Shown: positions 1 through 8,625, numbered from the stretch's first letter. The stretch is 16,405 bases of DNA from Nitrospirota bacterium (GCA_016201805.1 JACQCB010000162.1:1-16405), one strand, 5' to 3'. The notes: generated from the sequence alone by a model not told the origin. Translations and numbers: made by a program.

Positions 1-545
1 CCGGCCACGGCCTCCTTGAGCATACGGACGTCCTCGACGGTCGCCCCGGCCGGGCCAAAACCGGTCGAGGTCTTGACATAGTCGGCCCCGGCTTCAAGGA
101 TCAAGCGGCAGGCCGTGAGCTTTTCTTGACGCGTGAGGTAACAGGTTTCGATAATCACCTTGTGTTCGGCCTGCGGCGTCGCCCGGACAACCTGGTCGAT
201 GTCGGCCCGCACGATATCGTCATCGCCTGATTTCAAACGGCTGATATTGATGACCATGTCCAGCACCGTGGCGCCGCATCCCACTGCCTCCTCCGCCTCG
301 CTCACTTTGATGCCGGTGGTCTGCATCCCGTGGGGAAACCCGATGGGGATGCCGACCCGGATGGCCGATCCAGTCAGCATCGCCACCGCCTCTCGCACAT
401 AACAGGGCGGGACGAACACCACCGTAAACCCATACTGTCGGGCTTCCGCACAGATCCGCAGCACGTCGGCCTTCGCTGCGTCTGGCCGAAGCACCGTATG
501 ATCGATCCGAGCCGGCAAATCGGCCAGTGGGCCGGAAGGCTTCAT
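1..545 (-). CDS. deoC: Deoxyribose-phosphate aldolase (partial, C-terminus off the left edge)
   Basis: This class I aldolase cleaves 2-deoxy-D-ribose 5-phosphate to glyceraldehyde 3-phosphate and acetaldehyde in cytosolic deoxynucleoside catabolism. I translated it by hand from the ATG at 545-543, and 181 residues lie inside the window. The N-terminal IDHTVLRPD (14-22), the GFPHG stretch (69-73), DMVIN (96-100) and the catalytic Schiff-base lysine in YVKTSTGFGPAG (K158) all fit DeoC. The last barrel strands, including the second catalytic lysine, are outside the window. A GGAG ribosome binding site lies 7 bases before the ATG. The gene starts 13 bp after the mltG stop, so it is probably the distal gene of the same transcript. 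Nothing else plausible fits this motif set. Confidence 0.95.
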   Translation of the reverse strand, partial: MKPSGPLADLPARIDHTVLRPDAAKADVLRICAEARQYGFTVVFVPPCYVREAVAMLTGSAIRVGIPIGFPHGMQTTGIKVSEAEEAVGCGATVLDMVINISRLKSGDDDIVRADIDQVVRATPQAEHKVIIETCYLTRQEKLTACRLILEAGADYVKTSTGFGPAGATVEDVRMLKEAVA

Positions 546-558
546 CAAAACTCCTTTA

Positions 559-1590
559 TCACGAGAGCCGCTTGACGGGCCGGCGCTGGTGCTTATCCAC
601 GGCCCGGTTATGCTCGGCCAAGGTGGAAGAAAACTCATGCGTCCCATCGTTGCGGGAGACAAAGTACAGATAGGTGGTCGGAACGGGATACAGGGCGGCG
701 CGAATCGAGCCAGCCCCGGGATTGGCGATGGGACCGGGAGGGAGGCCAGTGACGCGATACGTATTGTAGGGGCTGGGTAGGGCCAGATCGCGTTTTCTCA
801 GATTGCCGTCGAAGGACGCAAGCCCGTAGATGACCGTCGGATCGCTTTGTAGCGGGATGTGCCGCCGCAGGCGATTGTGAAAGACCGCCGAGATCAGTTC
901 TCGCTCCCCTTCCGAACCCGTTTCTTTCTCGATGACCGAGGCCAGGGTGAGGACTTGGTGCACCGTCATGTTCAGGTCCCTGGCCCGCGCCCGCAATTCA
1001 GGCGTCAGCACCTGTTCCAGCTCCCCCACCATCGCCCTGACAATTTCTTTGGTCTCCACGCGTTTGGCGAAGGAGTAGGTATTCGGAAACAAATAGCCTT
1101 CCAAGCTGGCCAAGCCGGCCGGCCCAACTCCGCCTAGGTGGAGCGTGCGGATGAAGTCTGGGTCGTGGACAAGTTTGAGGAATTCGGCCGGATTGCCGAG
1201 CCCCTTTTGGCTGAGAAGGTCGGTAATCTGAACGGCGGTGTAGCCTTCGGGAATCGTGATCGGATGGAGCACGACATGGCCGCTGAGGAGTTCCGAAAGA
1301 ATCTCCTGCGGACGCATGCCGGCATGCAAGGCATATTCGCCGGCCAAGACCCGGCGGTCCACGCCGGTCAACTTGCCCAGCAACAAGAATCCCCATTGGC
1401 TGGCAATGAGGTGTTCCTGTTCCAGCAGCGCCGCCACGTGCCGAAACGTGGCCCCCTCCGGAATATCGACGGTCGTGACCCTGCGCTGGCCTGTCTCATC
1501 GACGAGCGGGTCCATGGCCCGGTGATAGACGACACTCCCGGCCACGTACAGCACCACCCCCACCAGCCCCAGCGCCAACCACGGCTTCAT
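559..1590 (-). CDS. mltG: Endolytic murein transglycosylase MltG (YceG-like)
   Basis: Inner-membrane lytic transglycosylase that cuts nascent glycan strands and is proposed to terminate peptidoglycan polymerisation. The 343-residue protein has one N-terminal membrane anchor (about residues 3-21), then a LysM-like part with DIPEGATF and TIPEGYTA (about 42-118). The YceG catalytic domain follows. EGYLFPNTY (164-172), LASVIEKETG with the catalytic glutamate E221, and the PYNTYRVTGLPPGPIANPG signature are visible. Length is normal for the family. The start ATG overlaps the ruvX stop by 4 bp (ATGA), which indicates translational coupling. A ruvX-mltG pair is a common arrangement in bacteria. Confidence 0.96.
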   Translation of the reverse strand: MKPWLALGLVGVVLYVAGSVVYHRAMDPLVDETGQRRVTTVDIPEGATFRHVAALLEQEHLIASQWGFLLLGKLTGVDRRVLAGEYALHAGMRPQEILSELLSGHVVLHPITIPEGYTAVQITDLLSQKGLGNPAEFLKLVHDPDFIRTLHLGGVGPAGLASLEGYLFPNTYSFAKRVETKEIVRAMVGELEQVLTPELRARARDLNMTVHQVLTLASVIEKETGSEGERELISAVFHNRLRRHIPLQSDPTVIYGLASFDGNLRKRDLALPSPYNTYRVTGLPPGPIANPGAGSIRAALYPVPTTYLYFVSRNDGTHEFSSTLAEHNRAVDKHQRRPVKRLS

Positions 1591-2090
1591 GCCTCGTCCG
1601 ACACCGTCCCGCCCGCGACATCGCCCGCCGCCTCATCCCAGTCCGCGCCGGCAGACCCCGTCTCGTCGGCGGCCGACAGGCTTGCCAGGTAACTCTGCAA
1701 CAAGATCGCCGCCGCAACCCGGTCCACAGTCCCCTTGCGTTTTTTTCGGCTCATGTTGGCCTGGATCAACAAGTCTTCCGCCGCCTTCGTGGTGAACCGC
1801 TCATCCCAGGCGATGACGGGAACCGGCAAGGCTTGCGACAGGTGCTCCATGAACTGCTGCGCAGACTCGGCTGCCGGTCCCACACGGCCATTGAGCCGAA
1901 GCGGAAGCCCCATCACGACCTCACGCACCTCGTGCAACTGCACCAGGCGTTGGATATGCGCCACGTCCGCCGCAAGCGATCGCCGCTCATAGGTTTCCAA
2001 CGGCTGGGCGGTCCAGCCCAACTCGTCGCTGAGCGCCACGCCGATCCGCTTCGTCCCTGGGTCCAAGGCCAAGATGCGGGTATGTGCCAT
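1587..2090 (-). CDS. ruvX: RuvX/YqgF, putative pre-16S rRNA processing nuclease (Holliday-junction-resolvase fold)
   Basis: RNase H-fold nuclease of the YqgF family, linked in the literature to 16S rRNA 5'-end maturation and originally annotated as a Holliday junction resolvase. The 167-residue protein carries ALDPGTKRIGVALSD (8-22) with the first catalytic aspartate D10, VVMGLPLRLNGRVG (58-71), DERFTT (96-101) and the last catalytic aspartate in VDRVAAAILLQ (D123). About 27 acidic and small residues follow the usual end of the domain (about 140), so this copy has a longer disordered tail than typical YqgF proteins. The ATG at 2090 has only a poor ribosome binding site (GGA about 14 bases upstream). 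The gene begins 18 bp after alaS and its stop overlaps the mltG start. Confidence 0.95.
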   Translation of the reverse strand: MAHTRILALDPGTKRIGVALSDELGWTAQPLETYERRSLAADVAHIQRLVQLHEVREVVMGLPLRLNGRVGPAAESAQQFMEHLSQALPVPVIAWDERFTTKAAEDLLIQANMSRKKRKGTVDRVAAAILLQSYLASLSAADETGSAGADWDEAAGDVAGGTVSDEA

Positions 2091-2108
2091 GCCGATGCTT
2101 TGCGTCCT

Positions 2109-4754
2109 TTATCCGTTGACCTGCGAGCCTGTGACGGCCTGTTCCACCAGCCCGAACACTTTCTCCAAGGCTGCGCCAAGCCCTTCGGGATTCTTGCCGC
2201 CGGCCTGGGCCATCTCCGGCCGTCCCCCGCCCGTTCCACCCACTTCACTCGCCATCTCGCGAATCAAATTGCCGGCCTGGACCTTGGAGACTAAATCTTT
2301 GGTGACGACCACCAAGAGGGAGACTTTGTCATCCTTGCATGCTCCGAGCGCAATCACACCGCTTTTCTGTTTATCTCTCAGCCGGTCCGCCAGGGTGCGC
2401 AGTTCGGCATTGTCCATCCCGTCGGCCCTCTGCACGTGGATATGAATGCCCTGCACGGTCCTGACCTGAACCTGTTCGCTCGACCCGCTGGCCAGACGCA
2501 ACTTCACCTGTTCCAGCTCGCGTTCCTTGTCCTTCAACTGGCCCATCAGCTTGCGAGTTTTCGCCGCCAACTCGGACGGCCCAACCTTGAGCAGTTCGGA
2601 GAGTTCGCGGACCTCGGCTTCCAGCCGCTTGAGTTGCGCCAACGCTCCGCTCCCGGTCAAGGCCTCGATCCGCCGGACTCCGGCGGCGACGCCGGTTTCC
2701 GAGACCACGCGAAACACCCCAATTTCCCCCGTCTGCAGGCAATGGGTGCCGCCGCACAATTCCTTGCTGAAGGAGTCGATGCTCACCACCCGCACCTTCT
2801 CGCCGTACTTATCCTCAAAGAACGCCAAGGCCCCGGAAGCCACCGCGTCCTGCATCCCCATGACCTCGGTGCAAACGGGTTCGTTCCGGCGCACGTGCTC
2901 GTTCACCATCGCCTCGATTGCGTCGATGTCGCGCGACGAGAGCGGCTTGAAATGGGCAAAGTCGAACCGCAGCCGGTTGGGTGCCACGAGCGACCCATAC
3001 TGTTTCACGTGGGGGCCCAGGAGGTCGCGCAAGGCGGCATGCATCAGGTGGGTGGCCGTGTGATTGCGGGCGGCGTCCTGGCGAGCGGCGACATTGACTC
3101 TGGCCTCCAGCCGCCCCCCCTCCCGCACCAAACCCGCCAACATGACGCCTTTGTGCACAATGATGTCAGCGGCCGGCCTCGTGGTTTCCCTGATCTCGAT
3201 CCGCCCGTCAGGACCGCTCAACACGCCCTGGTCTCCGACCTGACCGCCTCCCTCGGCATAGAACGGTGTCACGTCGAGGACCAGTTCGATCTCATCCCCC
3301 TCGCTTGCTTCCTTGACCAACCGGTCTCCCTTGAGAATGGCCTGAACCGTCCCCTCCGCCTTCAGTCCCTCATAGCCGACGAACCGCGTCGGCCGGACAC
3401 GACCGGCCAGTTCCGCGACCACCGGCTTGGCCGTCGCCGCTTCGAACCCGGCCGTTTTCCTCGCGCGATCCCGCTGCTCTTCCAACTCGCGTTGAAACCC
3501 CGCTTCATCCAGCGCCAGCCCCTGCTCCTTGCAGGCCTCGGCGATCAGATCGAGCGGAAACCCGTAGGTGTCGTAGAGTTTGAAGACCGCCTGACCGGCC
3601 AGCGCACCCCGGTTGGCAGTCTTCGCCTTGGCCACCAGGTCATTTAAGATGGGCAAGCCTTGATCCAGCGTTGTGATGAACCTGTCTTCTTCTCCTTGCG
3701 TCGCCTGGACGATGGCCTCGGCAGCCGCCTTCAACTCGGGATAGGCGCCGCCCATCCGTTCGATGACCGCCCCAGTCAACTCGTGCAGGAACGGCTCGGC
3801 CGCCCCCAGCAATCGCCCATGCCTGGCTGCCCGACGCAGAATGCGCCGCAACACGTACCCGCGGCCCTCATTGGACGGAACCATCCCATCGGCCATCAAA
3901 AACACGATGGCGCGCAGGTGGTCTGCGATCACCCGCATCGACCGGTCGCCGGCGGCCGCCTCCCCATACCGATGCCCCGTACGCTTGCCGATGGCATCCA
4001 GGATCGGCTTGAAGAGATCGCTGTCGTAATTGTTAGGCACCCCCTGGGCCACGGCGGCCAGCCGCTCTAAGCCCATCCCTGTGTCGATGCTCGGCTTGGG
4101 AAGCGGCTTCAACGCGCCTCCGGCATCTCGGTCATACTGCATGAACACCAAATTCCAAATCTCAAGGACGCGGTCCCCGTCCCCGTTGGGTGTCGCATCG
4201 CCCGGCACGGCAGGCCCTTGGTCGTAATGGATCTCCGAGCAGGGACCGCAGGGCCCCGTGTCTCCCATCTGCCAGAAATTATCCTTTTCGCCGCAGCGCA
4301 GGATACGGGCAGTCGGGACCCCGATCTTCTTCCACAGTTCAAAGGCCTCGTCATCCTCCCGGAAGACCGTGACCCAGAGCCTGTCCTTCGGCAAACCGAC
4401 CACGGCGATGAGGTAATCCCACCCAAACCGAATGGCATCTTCTTTAAAATAATCCCCGAATGAGAAATTCCCGAGCATCTCGAAAAACGTATGGTGCCGG
4501 CCGGTGTACCCGACGTTCTCCAGATCGTTATGTTTGCCCCCGGCCCTCATGCACTTCTGCACGGTGACCGCGCGTTGATAGCCACGACGCTCTTCCCCCA
4601 GGAAGACCCGCTTGAATTGATTCATGCCGGCGTTGGTAAAGAGAAGGGTGGGGTCCGCTTGGGGAATCAGGGAAGAACTCGGCACAACCTGATGCCCCTG
4701 GCCGGAAAAATACCGGATGAAACTCCGGCGAAGCTCGTCCGCAGGCTGACTCAT
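2109..4754 (-). CDS. alaS: Alanyl-tRNA synthetase
   Basis: Class II synthetase that charges tRNA-Ala and edits mischarged Ser/Gly-tRNA. The protein is 881 residues, the full length for bacterial AlaS. The N-terminal catalytic core opens with RRSFIRYFSGQGH and includes LLFTNAGMNQFK. The editing domain has HTATHLMH (about 564-571) and CGGTHC (about 666), which supply the zinc ligands. A coiled stretch and a C-terminal DHHA1 domain with the glycine-rich VGGTGGGRPEMAQAGG close the protein. All the expected parts are present, so it should be functional. The ATG overlaps the recX stop by 4 bp (ATGA). The recA-recX-alaS order is also seen in Escherichia coli and many other bacteria. Confidence 0.98.
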   Translation of the reverse strand: MSQPADELRRSFIRYFSGQGHQVVPSSSLIPQADPTLLFTNAGMNQFKRVFLGEERRGYQRAVTVQKCMRAGGKHNDLENVGYTGRHHTFFEMLGNFSFGDYFKEDAIRFGWDYLIAVVGLPKDRLWVTVFREDDEAFELWKKIGVPTARILRCGEKDNFWQMGDTGPCGPCSEIHYDQGPAVPGDATPNGDGDRVLEIWNLVFMQYDRDAGGALKPLPKPSIDTGMGLERLAAVAQGVPNNYDSDLFKPILDAIGKRTGHRYGEAAAGDRSMRVIADHLRAIVFLMADGMVPSNEGRGYVLRRILRRAARHGRLLGAAEPFLHELTGAVIERMGGAYPELKAAAEAIVQATQGEEDRFITTLDQGLPILNDLVAKAKTANRGALAGQAVFKLYDTYGFPLDLIAEACKEQGLALDEAGFQRELEEQRDRARKTAGFEAATAKPVVAELAGRVRPTRFVGYEGLKAEGTVQAILKGDRLVKEASEGDEIELVLDVTPFYAEGGGQVGDQGVLSGPDGRIEIRETTRPAADIIVHKGVMLAGLVREGGRLEARVNVAARQDAARNHTATHLMHAALRDLLGPHVKQYGSLVAPNRLRFDFAHFKPLSSRDIDAIEAMVNEHVRRNEPVCTEVMGMQDAVASGALAFFEDKYGEKVRVVSIDSFSKELCGGTHCLQTGEIGVFRVVSETGVAAGVRRIEALTGSGALAQLKRLEAEVRELSELLKVGPSELAAKTRKLMGQLKDKERELEQVKLRLASGSSEQVQVRTVQGIHIHVQRADGMDNAELRTLADRLRDKQKSGVIALGACKDDKVSLLVVVTKDLVSKVQAGNLIREMASEVGGTGGGRPEMAQAGGKNPEGLGAALEKVFGLVEQAVTGSQVNG

Positions 4755-5311
4755 GATGGCTCGCTCCCGCCTAACAAATCCTCGATCATCTCTTCATCGA
4801 ACCCCTGCCGTCGCAACAGGCCGGCCGCGCTGGAGCGGCCTCCCGGCTTCTCGGAACGGCTTCGCTGACCGAGCAGCCTAAGCGCGAAATCCCGCTCCGG
4901 CCGTTCACGATAGACCTGCTCCACCGTGTTGGCCGTGATCGTCCGATCAAGTCCTTGGTTGAACAGTTCCGCCTCCAAGCGACTACGGCCCATAGGCCGT
5001 CGGGCCAGCCTCGTCCTGGCCCAGCGCAACGCATAGGCCGTATCGTTGAGATAGCCTTGCCGAAGGAGGTTTGCGATCACCCCCCGGATGCGCGCCGCTG
5101 ACGCTCCCGCCCGAACGAGAAAAGCCCTCACCTGGGCTTCGCTGCGATCCCTTTGGGCCAGATAGCGAAGCACCGCCGGCTCGACTGAGTCGGCGACGGG
5201 ACGCGAAGACGGCCGAGCTTGACGGGAAGACACCACACCCTCGACACGAGTGCGCGATGCATGCGCCTCTTCCGCTAGGGTTCGCCGCGATTCAGGAGGC
5301 TCGCCCGACAT
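4751..5311 (-). CDS. recX: Regulatory protein RecX
   Basis: Small helical protein that binds RecA filaments and modulates their extension. I chose the ATG at 5311 (186 residues) because a GAGGAG ribosome binding site precedes it at about 10 bases. The frame stays open upstream to another ATG at 5368, but that start would overlap recA by 77 bp. With the chosen start the overlap is 20 bp. Residues 1-60 are variable and basic. The three-helix repeats then follow: AVLRYLAQRDRSEAQVRAFL, a VIANLLRQGYLNDTAYALRWART segment typical of RecX, and a third repeat ending in GFDEEMIEDLL. The identity is supported by the recA neighbour as well as by the YLND/YA core. Confidence 0.9.
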   Translation of the reverse strand: MSGEPPESRRTLAEEAHASRTRVEGVVSSRQARPSSRPVADSVEPAVLRYLAQRDRSEAQVRAFLVRAGASAARIRGVIANLLRQGYLNDTAYALRWARTRLARRPMGRSRLEAELFNQGLDRTITANTVEQVYRERPERDFALRLLGQRSRSEKPGGRSSAAGLLRRQGFDEEMIEDLLGGSEPS

Positions 5312-6398
5312 GGGACCGCTTCTCCTCAGCGCGACCCTCCGGACGTTTCTCTTCCGCACGCGCCTCAACCCGCTTCTCGGCGGATTTTTCGCCTGTCACA
5401 GGCGCCTCGCGGAGACGGGCCTCGATCTCCTTGGAAACCGCCGGATTCGCCTTGAGGTACTCGCGCACCGCCTCCCGACCTTGCCCCAGCCGCTCTCCCT
5501 TATAGGAATACCAGGCTCCGGCCTTCTCCAACACCCGCTTCTCCACTCCCATGTCCACCAGTTCGCCGCTCTTCGAGATGCCCTCGGCGAACAGAACGTC
5601 GAATTCCGCCTGTTTGAAGGGAGGCGCCATCTTGTTCTTGACGACCTTGACCCGCACCCGGTTGCCGATCACGTCCGTGCCTTCCTTGATCGACTCGATC
5701 CGCCGGATGTCGAGGCGGACCGACGAATAAAATTTGAGGGCATTGCCGCCGGTCGTGGTTTCGGGATTGCCGAACATCACCCCCAGCTTCATGCGGATCT
5801 GGTTGATGAAGACCACCGTGGTCAATGACCTGGCGATCGCCGCAGTGAGCTTGCGCAGCGCCTGGGACATCAACCGCGCCTGGAGCCCCATATGAGCGTC
5901 GCCCATCTCGCCTTCGATCTCGGCCCGCGGCACGAGCGCCGCCACCGAATCCACCACGATGATGTCGATGGCCCCGCTGCGCACCAGGGTTTCGGCGATC
6001 TCCAGCGCCTGCTCCCCCGTATCGGGCTGCGACACCAGCAGCTCATCCGCATTGACTCCCAGTTTTTTCGCGTAGCCGAGGTCCAAGGCATGTTCGGCAT
6101 CGATGAAGGCCGCCACCCCACCCGCCTTTTGCGCCTCGGCAATGGCATGCAGCGACAACGTCGTCTTGCCTGATGATTCCGGCCCGAAAATTTCAACCAC
6201 GCGTCCCCGTGGAAATCCTCCCACCCCGAGGGCGAGGTCAAGCCCCAACGATCCGGTCGAGATCGCCGGTATCCCTACCGGTATCTCGGCCGTACCCAAC
6301 TTCATGATGGCCCCTTTTCCATACTGCTTTTCGATCTGCGAGAGCGCGAGGTCCAGCGCGCGTTTTTTCTCGTCTTTTTCGCTTGTTTTCTCGGCCAT
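5292..6398 (-). CDS. recA: Recombinase RecA
   Basis: ATP-dependent strand-exchange protein and SOS co-protease. The protein is 368 residues. Walker A is GPESSGKTT (72-80), Walker B is DIIVVD (145-150), and the L2 DNA-binding loop follows INQIRMKLGVMFGNPETTTGG (about 199-218). The C-terminal 25-30 residues are lysine-, arginine- and glutamate-rich with a repeated RAEEKR motif, unlike the strongly acidic tail of E. coli RecA. A near-perfect ribosome binding site (AAAGGAGGT, 6404-6412) sits 5 bases before the ATG, and a perfect -10 hexamer lies upstream, so recA is likely to have its own promoter inside the block. I saw no E. coli-type (CTGT-N8-ACAG) or Gram-positive-type (GAAC-N4-GTTC) LexA box in the 88 bp before it. 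Confidence 0.98.
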   Translation of the reverse strand: MAEKTSEKDEKKRALDLALSQIEKQYGKGAIMKLGTAEIPVGIPAISTGSLGLDLALGVGGFPRGRVVEIFGPESSGKTTLSLHAIAEAQKAGGVAAFIDAEHALDLGYAKKLGVNADELLVSQPDTGEQALEIAETLVRSGAIDIIVVDSVAALVPRAEIEGEMGDAHMGLQARLMSQALRKLTAAIARSLTTVVFINQIRMKLGVMFGNPETTTGGNALKFYSSVRLDIRRIESIKEGTDVIGNRVRVKVVKNKMAPPFKQAEFDVLFAEGISKSGELVDMGVEKRVLEKAGAWYSYKGERLGQGREAVREYLKANPAVSKEIEARLREAPVTGEKSAEKRVEARAEEKRPEGRAEEKRSHVGRAS

Positions 6399-6403
6399 GT
6401 GGG

Positions 6404-6436
6404 ACCTCCTTTGGGCGTTGAATGTGGCTCATTATA
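6404..6436 (-). promoter_or_regulatory. recA -10 hexamer and strong ribosome binding site
   Basis: On the minus strand a perfect TATAAT lies at 6436-6431, and AAAGGAGGT at 6412-6404 sits 5 bases before the recA ATG. The -35 candidate 17 bp upstream (TATGTT) is poor, so an activator or another sigma preference may be involved. The 5' leader would be about 25-27 nt. Confidence 0.55.
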
Positions 6437-6486
6437 CTCAAGTCCGGCAAGGAAACATAGCCTGAGATTGCGGAGGCTCTACCTGG

Positions 6487-7101
6487 TCATGAGCAAGCGG
6501 ACGCAGAGCCCAACGACAGGTCCCAGAGCTTCGTGTAGACGGCGCCGGAGGGCCTTAACTCACTCTTCATCAGGGAGACGGTTGTGACCGGCAGGCTCCC
6601 CAGGCGGCTTGCCATCGCCATAACCCCGCTGCCAGCCAAGGCCCTCCCGACCTCGCGGGACCGCTCCTTGATCCTCGCCAAGGTAAGATGAGGGTTGAAG
6701 GGCCTGGGCTCACGTGGAAACCCAAGCGTCTCAAGTCCGGATTCGACCTCGCCAGCCAAGTGTACCAGCGCGTTCGGTTGATCGGAGAGATTGCTGAGTC
6801 CCAGCCAGAGGACCCGCGGCGCTTGAAGGTCGGGGAAAACTCCAAGGCCCCCCGCTTCAGCAAAGAATTCCTGAACCGCACCGATCCTCTGAGCCAGAAC
6901 CTGCCGAATCTCATCGACACGTGGCTCCTCAATCTCACTGAGGAACTTCAACGTCAGATGGATGGCCTCAGGCCTCACCCACTGCAGACGGGCCTCGGAA
7001 GGCAATTCCCGTAGCAGCTTCCTTTTGAGTTGCTCTTGAAGCTGCTCGATGGCTCGTTTGAGATCAGCCGGTAATTCGACCGCCACAAACGTTCTGATCA
7101 C
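6487..7101 (-). CDS. thpR: RNA 2',3'-cyclic phosphodiesterase (ThpR/LigT, 2H family)
   Basis: Two-histidine phosphoesterase that opens RNA 2',3'-cyclic phosphates to 2'-phosphates and can ligate tRNA halves in vitro. The open frame extends upstream into cinA, but the GTG at 7101 is the best start. It overlaps the cinA stop by 4 bp (GTGA) and gives the typical N-terminus MIRTFVAVELP. The resulting 204 residues match family size. The two catalytic motifs are HLTLKFL (H48, T50) and PHLTLAR (H138, T140), about 90 residues apart as expected. It lies between cinA and recA and is probably transcribed from the cinA promoter. Confidence 0.93.
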   Translation of the reverse strand: MIRTFVAVELPADLKRAIEQLQEQLKRKLLRELPSEARLQWVRPEAIHLTLKFLSEIEEPRVDEIRQVLAQRIGAVQEFFAEAGGLGVFPDLQAPRVLWLGLSNLSDQPNALVHLAGEVESGLETLGFPREPRPFNPHLTLARIKERSREVGRALAGSGVMAMASRLGSLPVTTVSLMKSELRPSGAVYTKLWDLSLGSASACS

Positions 7102-8387
7102 GATCGTGCCGCCTTGCCGTCCGCGATCAACCACTGTCGCAACAAGTTCAACGCTGTTTGTGACGCGCGCAACTTGATCGCTTCGCGTGGGCCGTGGAAG
7201 CGGCAGACCTTGGTCACGCTGCAACTCCCCCTCCCCCGGCGGCGCCGAGCATCCAACCCGATATACACCAGTCCCACCGGCTTCTGAGCCGTCCCGCCGT
7301 CGGGCCCAGCGATGCCGGTCACGCTGAGACCGATGTCCACCCGGCTCTTGACACGGGCCCCCCTCGCCATCGCCGCCGCCACCTGGGCGCTGACCGCCCC
7401 GTGCTTCCGGAGCAAGCGCTCCGAGACGCCGAGCCACTCGGTCTTCGCTCGATTGCTGTAACAGACGGCCACCCGGTCGAGATAGGCGGAGCTGCCGGGC
7501 ACCTGAGTCAGGCGATGCCCGATCAGGCCGCCGGTGCAGGACTCGGCCACAGCCAACCGTAATCCCAAACGCGCCAATTGCCGACCGACCACTTCTTCCA
7601 TGGTCGCGAATCCTTCTGCATAGATGTACGGGCTGAGCCGCCGCCGGACGCGCCGTACAAGCTCGTCCATCATTACTTTGGTCTTGGCCCCGCACAAGGT
7701 CAGGGACACCGTAACGCCCAGGGGGGAAGCCAAGAGCCCGAGCCTGATCCCACTCCCCCTCCCGACAAGGTCCTTCAGTCGGTGATCCAGTTCAGCTTCA
7801 AGAATTCCAACGGTATGCAGTACCCGCCGGTCGATGCACCTGTGCTGTGTCACCCGCCTATGCGCAGCGACTTCCATCTGGAGTCGGGGAACAACTGCCG
7901 TGGCAAACATCGCTCTGGCTTCGCTCGGTACGCCAGGCAACGCCACGATCACCGCCCCTTTCCAGCGCAAGCAAAAGCCCGGCGCAGAGCCAACGGAGTT
8001 GGCCAGCACCTCTGCGCCGACCGGAATGAGTCCCTGGCGAAACTGTGCTTTCGTCGGCGTTCGTCCCCAGGCCTCCAACTGACGCCGCATCCCATCCAGC
8101 GCTTCGGCTCGTCGGCGCAACGGCCGGCCGGTCGCGCGAGCCACCGCCTGTCTGGTCCGGTCATCTGTGGTCGGCCCCAATCCACCGGTCAGCACCACGA
8201 CGTCAGCCCGACGAGCGGCCATCCGCAGCGCTGCCGCAATATCGGCCTCCTCGTCACCCACCACGGACTTGTACCGCACTTCAACTCCGGCTTCGGCCAG
8301 CCCGTCCGTCAAAAACAACGAATTGGTATCCAGCCGCCCTCCGAGCAGCAATTCCGACCCGACCGCAATGATTTCTCCACGTCGCAC
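7098..8387 (-). CDS. cinA: CinA-like protein (MoCF/COG1058 domain plus PncC nicotinamide-nucleotide amidase domain)
   Basis: Two-domain cytosolic protein of 429 residues. The N-terminal molybdopterin-binding-like domain has GELL-type SELLLGG (11-17) and GGLGPTTDD (68-76), and in the family it acts as an ADP-ribose pyrophosphatase. The C-terminal domain has AESCTGG (about 281-287) with the catalytic serine, and GIAGPDGG (about 357-364), matching NMN amidohydrolase PncC. The start is GTG at 8387, supported by GGAGG five bases upstream. A cinA-recA neighbourhood is known from competence-linked operons in Gram-positive bacteria; here thpR separates the two. It is the first gene of the minus-strand block. 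Confidence 0.95.
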   Translation of the reverse strand: MRRGEIIAVGSELLLGGRLDTNSLFLTDGLAEAGVEVRYKSVVGDEEADIAAALRMAARRADVVVLTGGLGPTTDDRTRQAVARATGRPLRRRAEALDGMRRQLEAWGRTPTKAQFRQGLIPVGAEVLANSVGSAPGFCLRWKGAVIVALPGVPSEARAMFATAVVPRLQMEVAAHRRVTQHRCIDRRVLHTVGILEAELDHRLKDLVGRGSGIRLGLLASPLGVTVSLTLCGAKTKVMMDELVRRVRRRLSPYIYAEGFATMEEVVGRQLARLGLRLAVAESCTGGLIGHRLTQVPGSSAYLDRVAVCYSNRAKTEWLGVSERLLRKHGAVSAQVAAAMARGARVKSRVDIGLSVTGIAGPDGGTAQKPVGLVYIGLDARRRRGRGSCSVTKVCRFHGPREAIKLRASQTALNLLRQWLIADGKAARS

Positions 8388-8450
8388 GTCAGCCTCCGCC
8401 GGTCAGACCCACATCGATCAACACCCTCTTCCAGACTCGATCACGATGAG

Positions 8451-8479
8451 GCGATAGCAGATCACCCCCTCTCTGTCAA
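8451..8479 (-). promoter_or_regulatory. Candidate promoter for cinA and the minus-strand block
   Basis: A perfect TTGACA -35 lies at 8479-8474 on the minus strand. A 17-bp spacer separates it from TATCGC at 8456-8451 (3 of 6 matches to TATAAT). The predicted leader is about 57 nt. Confidence 0.45.
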
Positions 8480-8592
8480 CGACCATTCGACGCCCTGTCG
8501 AGTTTCTGCCCCACTGCACGCGGTGGAATCTCTCGGCGCAAAAATCCCGCGGCCCACCATAAGCCTCCGAGCCTGACGAGCCCAACGAGACC

Positions 8593-8605
8593 GAGTTGAC
8601 AACTC
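8593..8605. promoter_or_regulatory. 13-bp perfect palindrome overlapping the -35 box (operator candidate)
   Basis: GAGTTG-A-CAACTC is a perfect inverted repeat that contains the TTGACA -35 hexamer of the Cld-family gene promoter. A homodimeric repressor bound here would block RNA polymerase. The regulator is not identified. Confidence 0.4.
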
Positions 8606-8625
8606 AGGGGACGAAATGCTACAAA
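8596..8625 (+). promoter_or_regulatory. Candidate promoter for the Cld-family gene
   Basis: TTGACA (perfect, 8596-8601), an 18-bp spacer, then TACAAA (8620-8625, 4 of 6). It points toward the ATG at 8688, with a leader of about 56 nt and a strong AAGGAGGAG ribosome binding site. Confidence 0.5.

Noticed and set aside
2436..3647. 403-residue plus-strand frame opposite alaS
   Set aside because: Antisense shadow of alaS in high-GC DNA, with no start signal or domain.
6399..6486. SOS (LexA) box upstream of recA
   Set aside because: Neither the E. coli nor the Gram-positive consensus is present. A lineage-specific box cannot be excluded, so I only note the absence.
6487..7695. 402-residue frame covering thpR and running through cinA
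   Set aside because: The upstream half is antiparallel-free shadow of cinA in another frame. The GTG at 7101 with a GTGA overlap and the family N-terminus fix the real start.
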